A stretch of DNA of 6,749 nt from Opitutales bacterium (GTDB lineage: Bacteria; Verrucomicrobiota; Verrucomicrobiia; Opitutales; Oceanipulchritudinaceae). Below are positions 1-6,749 of this stretch, piece after piece. A program made the translations under genes and the position numbers. Each line of letters starts with the position of its first letter. Position 1 is the first letter of the stretch. Where the stretch lies: contig SKLD01000395.1 of the NCBI GenBank assembly GCA_007123395.1, positions 1 to 6,749 of the forward strand. Reading direction: 5' to 3'. The notes under the pieces are model-generated. The model was not told the origin of the DNA. It saw nothing but the letters and a program-made list of their open reading frames with translations, and made no database searches.

Positions 1-1
1 G

Positions 2-3000
2 TCACCCTCCGAATGGTTTCTCACCGGAGACTTCAACGGCAACGGTCAGACCGATGTCGTCGTGGCCGAGCGCGCCACGGGAATCTTCCGCGTGGGCTTC
101 GCGGAAGCGTCAGGCGGATACACATGGCTGCCTTTCCATCCCTCCGGTATCGCCCCGGTCGACGACGTTACTGTGGGCAAGATTTTCGCCCTCGGCTTTG
201 ACACGGTGGCTTTCGCCGGGCGGGCGACAAACCGCGTGAACCTCTTCTCGTTCCAGACCGGCGCGCTGCCGCCGCCGCGTTCCGCCTTCACCACCGGCAT
301 CGGTCCGGGGTTCGTTGCCTCCGCCGCCGACGAATTCATCACGCCGCGCGAACTGCTCATGGGAGTCGCCGTTGACGAAGGTGAACTCAATCCTTCCCAA
401 GCCGAGAGTTTCAGGCAGGCGGGCCCGGGCTTCCAATCAGAATGGACGGACGCTCTCCCGGAAACGACACGCGCCCTCGGGCCGTTCGCGCACGAGCGCG
501 GTGCCCCGCGTTCCGCTTACTGGATGACTTCGCAGGGAGATGTCCCCGGCTCATGGAGTATCCACGGAGTCACTCTTTCCAACGGCGAATGGACGGTATC
601 CCCGCCCGATCCCGTACCCGACGGTTCCCGTCTGACCACCGGGCACTTCTTTGCGGACGACGACACCGGCACCGTCCTCGTCTACCAACCGGGCGACCCT
701 ATAATCCTCATCAAGGCGGCGGAAACCGGCGGCGGAATGATGTTTTTCGTCGACGCCGGCGAGTTCGAGGCACGGCTCGTCGTCGGTGCGGTGCAGACCC
801 TGCCGGATCCCGACGGACAGGATTTGTTCATCGTCATCGATGAGACCTTTGAAGGGGCGCTTGTCTACCGCCTCAACAGTGCGGGTGAAGCCGTTCCCGT
901 GGAGCAGATTCTTCCCACGGGCGGATTCATCACGGGCGTCGCGCCGGACGGTGCGGGTGGCTTCACGCTCTTCCGCGGAGATTCGCCTAACGGCGTGTCT
1001 TCCGCGTATTCGCACTATGGCTACGATGGCTCCGGCTTTAACATCCTCGCCGAAGGCAACTTTCCCGCGTGGCCCTCGCCCGAGCGCCTGCCAGCCAGCC
1101 TTGTGCTCTACGATGGCGAAGCCCTCGTCGACGATGACGCCCGCGTGCTCGGCCGCCTCTTCGCGGGCGAATGGACCCGCTCCGCCGAGGCGACCCCGGA
1201 CGTAAGCGCGGAGGCAGAACGCTTCCGCAGCGAGGCCCTCGGTCTTGGTGATCCGGAAACGATCTCCCTCGGCAGCCCGCCCCCGAACGTCGACTACGCC
1301 CTCGCCAATCAATTTCTTCCGCACATTTCCTTTGCCAGCCTCGGCGGACCCGTCGGCTTCGGCGGTGAAGCCGTGCTTGAACCGGAGCCGCTGCCCGGTT
1401 CCTTCCGCACAAGCATTTCCGTGTCGTTCCCTCGGGCCCACCCGCATGTGCCCGGTGGTCTCCGCGTGCTCTACCGCAAAAACACCGCCGACGAATGGAG
1501 CGATTACGAAGGTGCCTTCTGGCTCTACAAAGACACCACCCTGCAATGGGTCACCGTCGATCCCGGCGCACGCACCCGTTCGCCCGTCCGCAGCGGTGAA
1601 TACCGCTTTCCCGCCCCGCCCCACGAAATGGATTCCGACGGCGACGGCGTGCCCGACTTCGTGAAGATTTCCGCCGGGCTCGACCCGCTCGGCGGCACCG
1701 GCGCGGAGGGCGACGGTGTGTCCACGCTCGAAACGCTTCTCGGCGGAGGAACTCTCGACCCCGGGTCGACGTTTGACCTTCTCGTCCGCGCCCGGCCCGT
1801 GGCATGGTTGGAAGACGCGTCCACCGACGCACTCGCGGGCACGCGGCACGACGCCCGCACTGCGTCCGGCAGTCCGCTTGGCTCGAACGTGAGCGGTGAA
1901 CGCTTCTTTCCGGCCGTTCTCCTCGACAAACTCGATATCGACCGTGCGCGGCCCTATTTCGCCGTCGGCACACCGCGAAACTTCGGCATTGCCACCGCCG
2001 CCGACGATCCGCGGGCCGGCCGCGAACTTCTCGCCCTCCTTCCGCGCCCCGAAATCGTCCGCCCGAAGGTGGACTACACTTATGGCGGCGGACCGCTCGC
2101 CGACGAAGCAGAGGCATGGATTATCGCCGCGCAAACCGCCTACGCCGGGCACGTCCGCACCCGTCTCGAGACCGACCTGACACCCATCGACACCCTCCAC
2201 GCCGCCCTCCTTGAAGCGGCCTTCTCCTCGCTTCTCCGCGAGCGCCGCGGCGACCCGGAGGAGACCTTCACCGTCTTCCCCTTCCGTTCCGCCGATGCCG
2301 CGCGCACACCCGTCGACCGTGCCGTCCTCGAAGCGCTCGGCCGTCCCGACGGCGACAACCTTCCGCACCGCGCCCCGGATATCCTGCACCACTTCCGCGA
2401 CCGGCTTGAGGAACACGGCAACGGTGCCGCCGTCCTCCGCGAACTTGCCGATGATGTCTACCGCGTCGCCTCGCTCTTGGGCACGGAAGGTCTCGGCCGT
2501 CACGCCATGCCCTTGGAAGCGTTCCGCTATTTCCTCGCCCACGGCGATCTCCCCGAAAGCTACCTGCGCGCCACGGAGTTGAGCGAAGCGCAACGCCAAC
2601 TTGCCGCCGATACCGCCGCCACATGGCTTGGCGACCTGCCCGCGCGCCCCTTTGTCAGCCTCGCCCTCGAAGTCGTGCCGGACACGGTGTCCCCCGTTTG
2701 CACCGTCCTCCTCGATCCCGCCACGGGCATGCGTCACGCCCTCCTCCGCGCCAACGGCGAACGCTTCCGCCTCCCCGGTAACCTCGCTCTCTCCGAGGGC
2801 ACCGTCCTCGAAGTGGCGGGCTACACCGACGTCTCCGCGCCCTGCGGCGATGCCGCCCTCGAAGTCAGTCAAATCGCCCTCTTCTCCTTCCCCGCGCCCC
2901 GCGCCGGCGACGAGGACGGCAACCTCCTCCCCGACGCGTGGGAACGCTTCTTCCTCGGTGCCACTGGCGGCGACCCCCTTGCCTCGCCCGACCGCTCCGG

Positions 3001-3319
3001 CTTCAGCGCCCTGCAACAGTTCCTCGACGGCACCGACCCCACGAACCCCGCTGACATCCCCGACGGTGAACCCGTCGACTTCTCGCCGCCCAGCCTGCGC
3101 ATCACCCGCAACGGCGGCGCCCTTGAAATCGATTGGGACTGGCATGAGGCCTACGCCGACGCCTTCCGCTTCCGCGTCGCCCAAAGCAGCGACCTCGAAT
3201 CCTTCGCCGCCAACGCCCAGGAAGGCACACACGCCGGCAATGGACGCTTCGAAGTGACACTCCCCGAACCGGCCCCCGGCGAACCTGTTTTCTACCGTAT
3301 CGAGATGTCCCTACGCTGA
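2..3319 (+). CDS. Large exported multidomain protein with FG-GAP/VCBS, TSP3-like and C-terminal beta domains (5' partial)
   Basis: The frame is open to the left edge, so the true start and any signal peptide lie outside; 1105 residues are visible, numbered here from position 2. Residues 10-18 read DFNGNGQTD, a calcium-binding FG-GAP/VCBS motif, followed by a degenerate second blade near 55-85 and beta-rich sequence to about 400, suggesting a propeller. Residues about 464-536 resemble the chitobiase C-terminal/FN3-associated beta domain. DSDGDGVPD (544-552) is a thrombospondin-type-3-like calcium motif. Residues about 590-880 are mostly helix-like and match nothing I recognise. A beta-rich segment (884-963) carries the only two cysteines (900, 948). 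A second linker follows: DEDGNLLPD (970-978), then GTDPTNP. The last 75 residues resemble the beta domain that ends many verrucomicrobial exported proteins in FYR. No catalytic motif or membrane anchor is visible. I infer an extracellular or periplasmic binding or structural role; the substrate is unknown. The stop is TGA at 3317-3319, and the gene converges on ppc. Confidence 0.85.
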   Translation, partial: SPSEWFLTGDFNGNGQTDVVVAERATGIFRVGFAEASGGYTWLPFHPSGIAPVDDVTVGKIFALGFDTVAFAGRATNRVNLFSFQTGALPPPRSAFTTGIGPGFVASAADEFITPRELLMGVAVDEGELNPSQAESFRQAGPGFQSEWTDALPETTRALGPFAHERGAPRSAYWMTSQGDVPGSWSIHGVTLSNGEWTVSPPDPVPDGSRLTTGHFFADDDTGTVLVYQPGDPIILIKAAETGGGMMFFVDAGEFEARLVVGAVQTLPDPDGQDLFIVIDETFEGALVYRLNSAGEAVPVEQILPTGGFITGVAPDGAGGFTLFRGDSPNGVSSAYSHYGYDGSGFNILAEGNFPAWPSPERLPASLVLYDGEALVDDDARVLGRLFAGEWTRSAEATPDVSAEAERFRSEALGLGDPETISLGSPPPNVDYALANQFLPHISFASLGGPVGFGGEAVLEPEPLPGSFRTSISVSFPRAHPHVPGGLRVLYRKNTADEWSDYEGAFWLYKDTTLQWVTVDPGARTRSPVRSGEYRFPAPPHEMDSDGDGVPDFVKISAGLDPLGGTGAEGDGVSTLETLLGGGTLDPGSTFDLLVRARPVAWLEDASTDALAGTRHDARTASGSPLGSNVSGERFFPAVLLDKLDIDRARPYFAVGTPRNFGIATAADDPRAGRELLALLPRPEIVRPKVDYTYGGGPLADEAEAWIIAAQTAYAGHVRTRLETDLTPIDTLHAALLEAAFSSLLRERRGDPEETFTVFPFRSADAARTPVDRAVLEALGRPDGDNLPHRAPDILHHFRDRLEEHGNGAAVLRELADDVYRVASLLGTEGLGRHAMPLEAFRYFLAHGDLPESYLRATELSEAQRQLAADTAATWLGDLPARPFVSLALEVVPDTVSPVCTVLLDPATGMRHALLRANGERFRLPGNLALSEGTVLEVAGYTDVSAPCGDAALEVSQIALFSFPAPRAGDEDGNLLPDAWERFFLGATGGDPLASPDRSGFSALQQFLDGTDPTNPADIPDGEPVDFSPPSLRITRNGGALEIDWDWHEAYADAFRFRVAQSSDLESFAANAQEGTHAGNGRFEVTLPEPAPGEPVFYRIEMSLR

Positions 3320-3355
3320 CAGGCCAACAGCGCGCACTTGCCTACTCCCGCCAGC

Positions 3356-3378
3356 GGCAGGCAAACAGTTGCCCTGCC
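3356..3378. terminator. Hairpin in the convergent intergenic gap, possible terminator
   Basis: GGCAGGCAA (3356-3364) pairs with TTGCC-C-TGCC (3369-3378) around an ACAG tetraloop, giving nine base pairs with a single bulged C at 3374. It lies 36 bases after the stop of the large plus-strand gene and beyond the 3' end of ppc. No T-run follows on either strand, so it is not a classic intrinsic terminator. It could assist termination or protect a 3' end. The GGCAA arm (3360-3364) could instead pair with an upstream TTGCC at 3338-3342, so two exclusive folds are possible. Confidence 0.35.
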
Positions 3379-3393
3379 CAAGTGTCCGGCTCT

Positions 3394-3420
3394 GCCGTGC
3401 GGACTCCGCCGGCCCTCTTT
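3394..3420 (+). terminator. GC-rich hairpin with short pyrimidine/T tail, candidate intrinsic terminator
   Basis: GCCG (3394-3397) and GCGG (3399-3402) pair with CCGC (3406-3409) and CGGC (3410-3413). This gives eight G-C pairs with one bulged T at 3398 and an ACT loop. On the plus strand the stem is followed by CCTCTTT (3414-3420), a weak U-tract. The position, 75 bases after the plus-strand stop, fits a terminator for the large gene. On the minus strand no T-run follows, so its value for ppc is doubtful. The call rests on geometry only. Confidence 0.4.
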
Positions 3421-3438
3421 CGCGCGAGCACCAGCGCC

Positions 3439-6270
3439 TCATCCCGTTGTGCGGAGGCCGCCCGCGATCGCGTTGATAGTGAGAAGCACGTCCTGGAGAA
3501 GGGCTTCCTTTTCCGAGGGGTCTTCGCAGGAACGCCAGCGGGCCAGCAAATCGATCTGGCGAAGATGCAACGGGCGAAGCGCCTCGGCACGGGGATGCAG
3601 GGTCTTTTCGAGGCGCGGGCGGCGCTTCTCTCGGGACCTCCCGAGAAGGTCGCCAACGGCCCGGCGGGCGCGGTCATGCTCGTCGAAAATGCGCCCAAGC
3701 ACCGCCAAACGCGCTTTCTCGTCCCGAACAAGCGCAGCATATGCCTCCATTATCGCGCGGTCGGAGCTGAGCAACGATGTTTCGACATTGGTCAACACGT
3801 AGCGGAGGAAAGGCCATTCGTCGATAGCCGCGTTAAGCGCGTCCCAAGCTTCGGGGTCCTTCTTGCGCAGGCCTTCCAAGGCTCCGCCCACACCATACCA
3901 GCCGGGAAGGAAAAACCGGCACTGCGACCAACTGAAAACCCATGGAATGGCCCGTAAGTCGGCGAGCGTGCGCGCACCCGTACGGCGGGACGGCCTCGAC
4001 CCAATACGGCTCATCTCGAGCGCGTCAATTGGCGTGGCCTCGCGGTAGAACGCCATGAATTCAGGCATCTCCAAGAGTCTGCGGTAGACAACTCGGCTCG
4101 CCTTCGCGAGTTCTTCCATCACCCCCTCAAGCGGATGGTTACGAGGCTCCTCCCCAAGATGGGTGAGCGAGTAAAAAAAAGTCCCTGCGACAAGAAGATC
4201 GAGGTTGTAGCTCGCCGTCAGTAGATTGGCGTATTTCTGCGCGATGACTTCACCCTGTTCAGTCAACCGCATGTCGAACGCCGCCGACTCCGCCGGAAGA
4301 GCTTCGAGAAAGCGGTGCGTTGGGCCCGCACCGCGGCTTACCGTGCCGCCGCGACCATGAAAAAAACGGATACGCACGCCGCGTTCCACGGCCACGGCGG
4401 CGATTGCCCGCTGCGCCTTGAGGAGCGCCCACTGCGCGGCAAGGATCCCGCTGTCTTTGTTGCTGTCGCTGTATCCGATCATGACCTGCTGGTAATAATC
4501 GTCGAGCCGTTCCATTCCCTCTGTGCGCGGGAGATCGCGGCCCTTCTTCACCATTTTTCCATGCCGCCGGCGGAACCATGCGAGCGAACGCCGCGTGACC
4601 GGGTGGTCGAGAAATCCGGCCAAGATTGCCGGCCCCGCCTCAAGGTCGTCGATGGTTTCGAGAAGCGGTGCCACCGGTACGGTGCACACCGTGCCGTCGT
4701 CAACCTGCGCGAAAAGTCCGGCCTCGCGGGCGAGAAAGTAAACACCGAGCATATCGGACAGCGAACGGGTCATGCTGAGAATAATCGACCCAATGCCCTC
4801 CTCGCCGTGCCGAGCTCGCTGAAGCGTGAACTCGCGCAGTGCTCCAACGGCTGCAAGCGCCTCGTGGTCTGTCAGTTCGGCGACATTCAGGAGCGGTTGC
4901 GCCGATTCGAGTTGCTCATTGAAGAACTCGATACGCCGTGCCTCGTTCCACTGCGCGAAGTCCGCGTCCTTCCAACCCGCTGTGTGCAGAATTTGGCTGA
5001 TCGCCGTTTCGTGCAGACCGCTGTTCTGCCGAATGTCGAGCGCCGCCAAGTGAAAACCAAAAACCTCCGACGCGCGCAGGAGCGGGTCGATGTCGGATTG
5101 TGCCACGTGCGCCGCGCCCGCTTCGCAAAGACTCTCGCGCACATCGCGCAGGTCTCGTGTATACTGGTAGGCGTAACGATAGTAGCGCTCGCTCAGGGGT
5201 GCCGCCGATGCGCCCGTCTCACACGTCGGGGGCATCCGCAGCAAAATGAGCGAAAGGATCTGACGCCACGGTTCGTTCGGATTGCGCCTTCGCGCCTCTT
5301 CAAGCGCCCCGGGTCCGACAAGCGCTCCGAAGGCTTCGATCTTGGACTGAAGCGCATCCGGCACCGGCCGCAAAACCGAACTCAGACTCAACCTTGCCCG
5401 AGCCTCCGTGAGCAACGCACGCTGCAGCGCGAGCGCCTGCCCGCGCAACTCCGCAAGCGTCTCCCTCGTGACCGACGGGGTGACAAGCGGGTGCCCGTCG
5501 CGGTCGCCGCCCACCCACGTTCCAAAGCGCAGGCGCGGAAGGACCGCCGGGTCCGCCAAAAGCGACGGCTCCAGACCCGCCGCTTCCCAGGCCGCACGTA
5601 AATGAGCATCCGTGCGTCGAAGAGCGTCCGGAAAAACATTTACGAGGTAGTGAAGCAGCGCTGCCCGCTCCGATGCGACGGTCGGCTTTTCCAGAAGGGT
5701 CTCACCCGTGCGCCAAAGACGTTCCAAAGCGTTACGCACCTGCCAGTCGATTTCACGTTGCTCCGAAGGTGTCCACATCGTGTTCTCCCGCTGAACAAGC
5801 GAAAGATAAAGCCCGCGGTGGTGCTCCAACACCGTCACCCGCTTTGACTCCGTGGGGTGCGCCGTGAGCACCGGCTCCACCCGCACATGCGGCAAGGCGG
5901 CGGCGAGTTGCTCCCCCGTCCATCCCGTCTCCTTTAAACGCCTCAGGTAAAACCCCCAAAGGCCCGGCTCCGTCAGCATCCCCTCCTGCCGCTCGCCGTG
6001 GCGCCGCATTTGGTTCGCGACGTTCTCCTCCACCATATTCAGGAGCTGGAACGAAATCGAATAGGCTTGCGCCGTCGCGTTGTCCGGTAGTGCCGCTTCC
6101 GGCGGAAACGGCTCCCCGTGCCATGGAAGGGCCGCCGCCACCGCGGCATCCCCAACGCCTTCCAGCACGCACGCGAACATCCCCATGAGATAGTCGAGAT
6201 CACGGTCGATTTTCTCAAAACCTAGGCGAATACGCATCCCCGCCCGATCAGCCTGCTCTTTCGGATCCAT
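3439..6270 (-). CDS. ppc: Phosphoenolpyruvate carboxylase
   Basis: Cytosolic PEP carboxylase: PEP plus bicarbonate gives oxaloacetate and phosphate with a divalent metal, refilling the TCA cycle. The call gives 943 residues, somewhat longer than the 883 of E. coli. Signatures in order: LTAHPTE with catalytic His138; GTWVGGDRDGHP (about 250-261); LDIRQNS with Arg414; LSMTRSLSDMLGVYFL; LLETIDDL with metal ligand Glu538; GYSDSNKDSG with Asp602 and Lys605; FHGRGGTVSRG with His638, Arg640 and Arg646; LTEQGE; IGSRPSRR with Arg759; and LRAIPW with Arg773. The C terminus is LRTTG, where the family norm is RNTG. The open frame extends to a TTG at 6315, but I chose ATG 6268-6270: it has GGAGAG 11 bases upstream, and the extra 15 residues look like translated leader. 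The stop is TGA (complement of 3439-3441). The gene stands alone, convergent with the large gene and divergent from the transposase. Two aspartate-inhibition residues known from E. coli appear substituted, so allosteric control may differ. Confidence 0.97.
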   Translation of the reverse strand: MDPKEQADRAGMRIRLGFEKIDRDLDYLMGMFACVLEGVGDAAVAAALPWHGEPFPPEAALPDNATAQAYSISFQLLNMVEENVANQMRRHGERQEGMLTEPGLWGFYLRRLKETGWTGEQLAAALPHVRVEPVLTAHPTESKRVTVLEHHRGLYLSLVQRENTMWTPSEQREIDWQVRNALERLWRTGETLLEKPTVASERAALLHYLVNVFPDALRRTDAHLRAAWEAAGLEPSLLADPAVLPRLRFGTWVGGDRDGHPLVTPSVTRETLAELRGQALALQRALLTEARARLSLSSVLRPVPDALQSKIEAFGALVGPGALEEARRRNPNEPWRQILSLILLRMPPTCETGASAAPLSERYYRYAYQYTRDLRDVRESLCEAGAAHVAQSDIDPLLRASEVFGFHLAALDIRQNSGLHETAISQILHTAGWKDADFAQWNEARRIEFFNEQLESAQPLLNVAELTDHEALAAVGALREFTLQRARHGEEGIGSIILSMTRSLSDMLGVYFLAREAGLFAQVDDGTVCTVPVAPLLETIDDLEAGPAILAGFLDHPVTRRSLAWFRRRHGKMVKKGRDLPRTEGMERLDDYYQQVMIGYSDSNKDSGILAAQWALLKAQRAIAAVAVERGVRIRFFHGRGGTVSRGAGPTHRFLEALPAESAAFDMRLTEQGEVIAQKYANLLTASYNLDLLVAGTFFYSLTHLGEEPRNHPLEGVMEELAKASRVVYRRLLEMPEFMAFYREATPIDALEMSRIGSRPSRRTGARTLADLRAIPWVFSWSQCRFFLPGWYGVGGALEGLRKKDPEAWDALNAAIDEWPFLRYVLTNVETSLLSSDRAIMEAYAALVRDEKARLAVLGRIFDEHDRARRAVGDLLGRSREKRRPRLEKTLHPRAEALRPLHLRQIDLLARWRSCEDPSEKEALLQDVLLTINAIAGGLRTTG

Positions 6271-6281
6271 AACAACCAAAG

Positions 6282-6287
6282 CTCTCC
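6282..6287 (-). promoter_or_regulatory. Candidate ribosome binding site for ppc
   Basis: On the minus strand GGAGAG lies 11 bases before the ATG at 6268-6270. The spacing is slightly long, but the site is the best Shine-Dalgarno match nearby. It supports the ATG over the upstream in-frame TTG at 6313-6315. Confidence 0.5.
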
Positions 6288-6340
6288 ATCCCACCCCCAA
6301 AGTCAATACATGCAATTGTCACCCCTCTCCGTCCAAGAAT

Positions 6341-6410
6341 TTATTTGAGAAATGTGTTTTGGTTTAATATTATTCTGAGATAAGTTAAAATAATTTCTTA
6401 AATATTTTTG
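6341..6410. other. AT-rich intergenic island between ppc and the transposase gene
   Basis: By direct count only 12 of these 70 bases are G or C (about 17%), against strongly GC-rich genes on both sides. It lies in the 177-base divergent gap (6271-6447) and probably holds promoters for both directions. A rightward promoter candidate is listed separately. For ppc several -10-like stretches exist on the minus strand, but none has a convincing -35 partner. TTTAATATTATT (6363-6374) has an imperfect inverted counterpart near 6387-6403. Confidence 0.6.
6345..6373 (+). promoter_or_regulatory. Candidate sigma-70-type promoter for the transposase gene
   Basis: TTGAGA (6345-6350) and TATTAT (6368-6373) each match the consensus at five of six positions and are separated by exactly 17 bases. 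Transcription would begin near 6380, giving a leader of roughly 65-70 bases before the ATG at 6448. Chance matches are frequent in AT-rich DNA, so this is moderate evidence only. Confidence 0.45.
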
Positions 6411-6434
6411 TTGCATTGGCGTTGGAAACGACAA

Positions 6435-6447
6435 GATTCCTTGAATC
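6435..6447 (+). repeat. Small inverted repeat abutting the transposase start codon
   Basis: GATTC (6435-6439) and GAATC (6443-6447) are perfect inverted copies around a CTT loop, and the right arm touches the ATG at 6448. A five-pair stem is weak. No Shine-Dalgarno sequence is seen at normal spacing, so the hairpin could influence initiation, as leader structures do for IS200-type transposases, or it may be chance. Confidence 0.3.
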
Positions 6448-6749
6448 ATGTCTTATCACCTTCGAATAAAGAGCGCGCATCGCGCGGCGTTTCACTGTGT
6501 GTGCCGGGTGGCGCGGCAGCTGGGGCTGCTGGGCGAGGCGGAGCGGGACGCCTTGGTGGCGGCGATGCGCAAGGCAGCGGCGTTTTCGGGCGTGGAACTG
6601 CTGGCTTACGGTGTGTTGTCCAACCACTTCCATCTTCTTGTGCGGGTCGATCCGCAGGCGCGCGAGTGCGACGATGAGGAGCTTGTGCGCCGTTTCCGCG
6701 CCCTCTACGGGGAAGAGCGGGCGCAGTGCCTCGGCATGGACGCGGCCGA
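6448..6749 (+). CDS. REP-associated tyrosine transposase, Y1/HUH family (3' partial)
   Basis: One hundred codons are visible before the window ends. The protein opens MSYHLRIKSAHRAAFHCVCR, followed by a helix-like stretch (about 29-45) and YGVLSNHFHLLVRVD at residues 54-68. NHFHLLV is the metal-binding HUH motif (His60 and His62) of Y1 transposases. The catalytic tyrosine should lie downstream, outside the window. The N-terminal pattern is closer to REP-associated transposases (RAYTs) than to short IS200 TnpA. Known relatives nick and rejoin single-stranded DNA at hairpin sequences; many are single-copy, non-mobile genes. The start is firm on the left because an in-frame TGA sits at 6442-6444, two codons upstream. 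No Shine-Dalgarno sequence is evident. Codons are GC-rich like the neighbours, so there is no compositional sign of recent transfer. Whether the gene is intact cannot be judged here. Confidence 0.85.
   Translation, partial: MSYHLRIKSAHRAAFHCVCRVARQLGLLGEAERDALVAAMRKAAAFSGVELLAYGVLSNHFHLLVRVDPQARECDDEELVRRFRALYGEERAQCLGMDAA

Noticed and set aside
551..3232. Minus-strand open frame of 893 codons opposite the large gene
   Set aside because: It uses the same codon register as the plus-strand gene, so its stops would need TTA, CTA or TCA codons, which are rare in this GC-rich gene. The translation is a Gly/Ala/Glu/Val-rich sequence with no recognisable domain, while the plus strand shows clear motifs.
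4315..5601. Plus-strand open frame of 428 codons inside ppc
   Set aside because: It is the exact-register antisense of the carboxylase gene, whose catalytic motifs prove the minus-strand reading. Its Arg/Cys/His-rich product has no recognisable family.
6271..6420. A specific promoter for ppc on the minus strand
   Set aside because: TTGACT-like and TAATAT/TAAATT-like hexamers occur, but no pair has both good matches and a 16-18 base spacing, so I did not call one.
6385..6633. Minus-strand open frame of 82 codons over the transposase start
   Set aside because: It is antisense to the HUH-motif coding region, starts inside it and ends in the AT-rich island; no motif or ribosome site supports it.
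6408..6677. Plus-strand open frame of 89 codons in another frame over the transposase start
   Set aside because: It overlaps the real frame that encodes NHFHLLV; the product is low-complexity Gly/Ala/Arg and has no family features.
1..6749. CRISPR array, tRNA, rRNA or a complete insertion sequence with terminal repeats
   Set aside because: Scanning by eye found no regularly spaced repeats, no tRNA-like cloverleaf or CCA end, no rRNA-like stretch, and no pair of matching element ends; the transposase gene runs off the window so its right side cannot be examined.

Overview
The window looks like chromosomal DNA from a GC-rich bacterium of the Verrucomicrobiota, possibly the Opitutae. This placement is an inference from protein style, not from a marker gene. 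The first gene combines an FG-GAP/VCBS calcium-binding motif, two 'DxDGxxxPD' thrombospondin-type-3-like linkers and a C-terminal beta domain ending in an 'FYRI' strand. That combination is very common in large exported proteins of this phylum. Free-standing REP-associated tyrosine transposases, like the one at the right edge, are also abundant there.

Layout from left to right. (1) Positions 2-3319, plus strand: the 3' part of a very large, probably exported multidomain protein whose start lies to the left of the window. (2) Positions 3320-3438: a short GC-rich gap between two converging genes, containing two good hairpins that probably act as terminators. (3) Positions 3439-6270, minus strand: a complete phosphoenolpyruvate carboxylase gene (ppc) with all the catalytic signatures. 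(4) Positions 6271-6447: a divergent intergenic region containing a 70-base island of only about 17% GC, with a reasonable sigma-70-type promoter pointing right. (5) Positions 6448-6749, plus strand: the first 100 codons of a Y1 (HUH) transposase of the REP-associated type, cut off by the window edge.

The three genes do not form a pathway. ppc is a housekeeping anaplerotic gene with its own leader, convergent with the surface or exported protein and divergent from the transposase. I see no operon, CRISPR array, tRNA or rRNA, and no clear new defence or mobile system. The points most worth checking are the changed aspartate-feedback residues in the carboxylase, the unassigned central part of the large protein, and the AT-rich leader with a small hairpin touching the transposase start codon.
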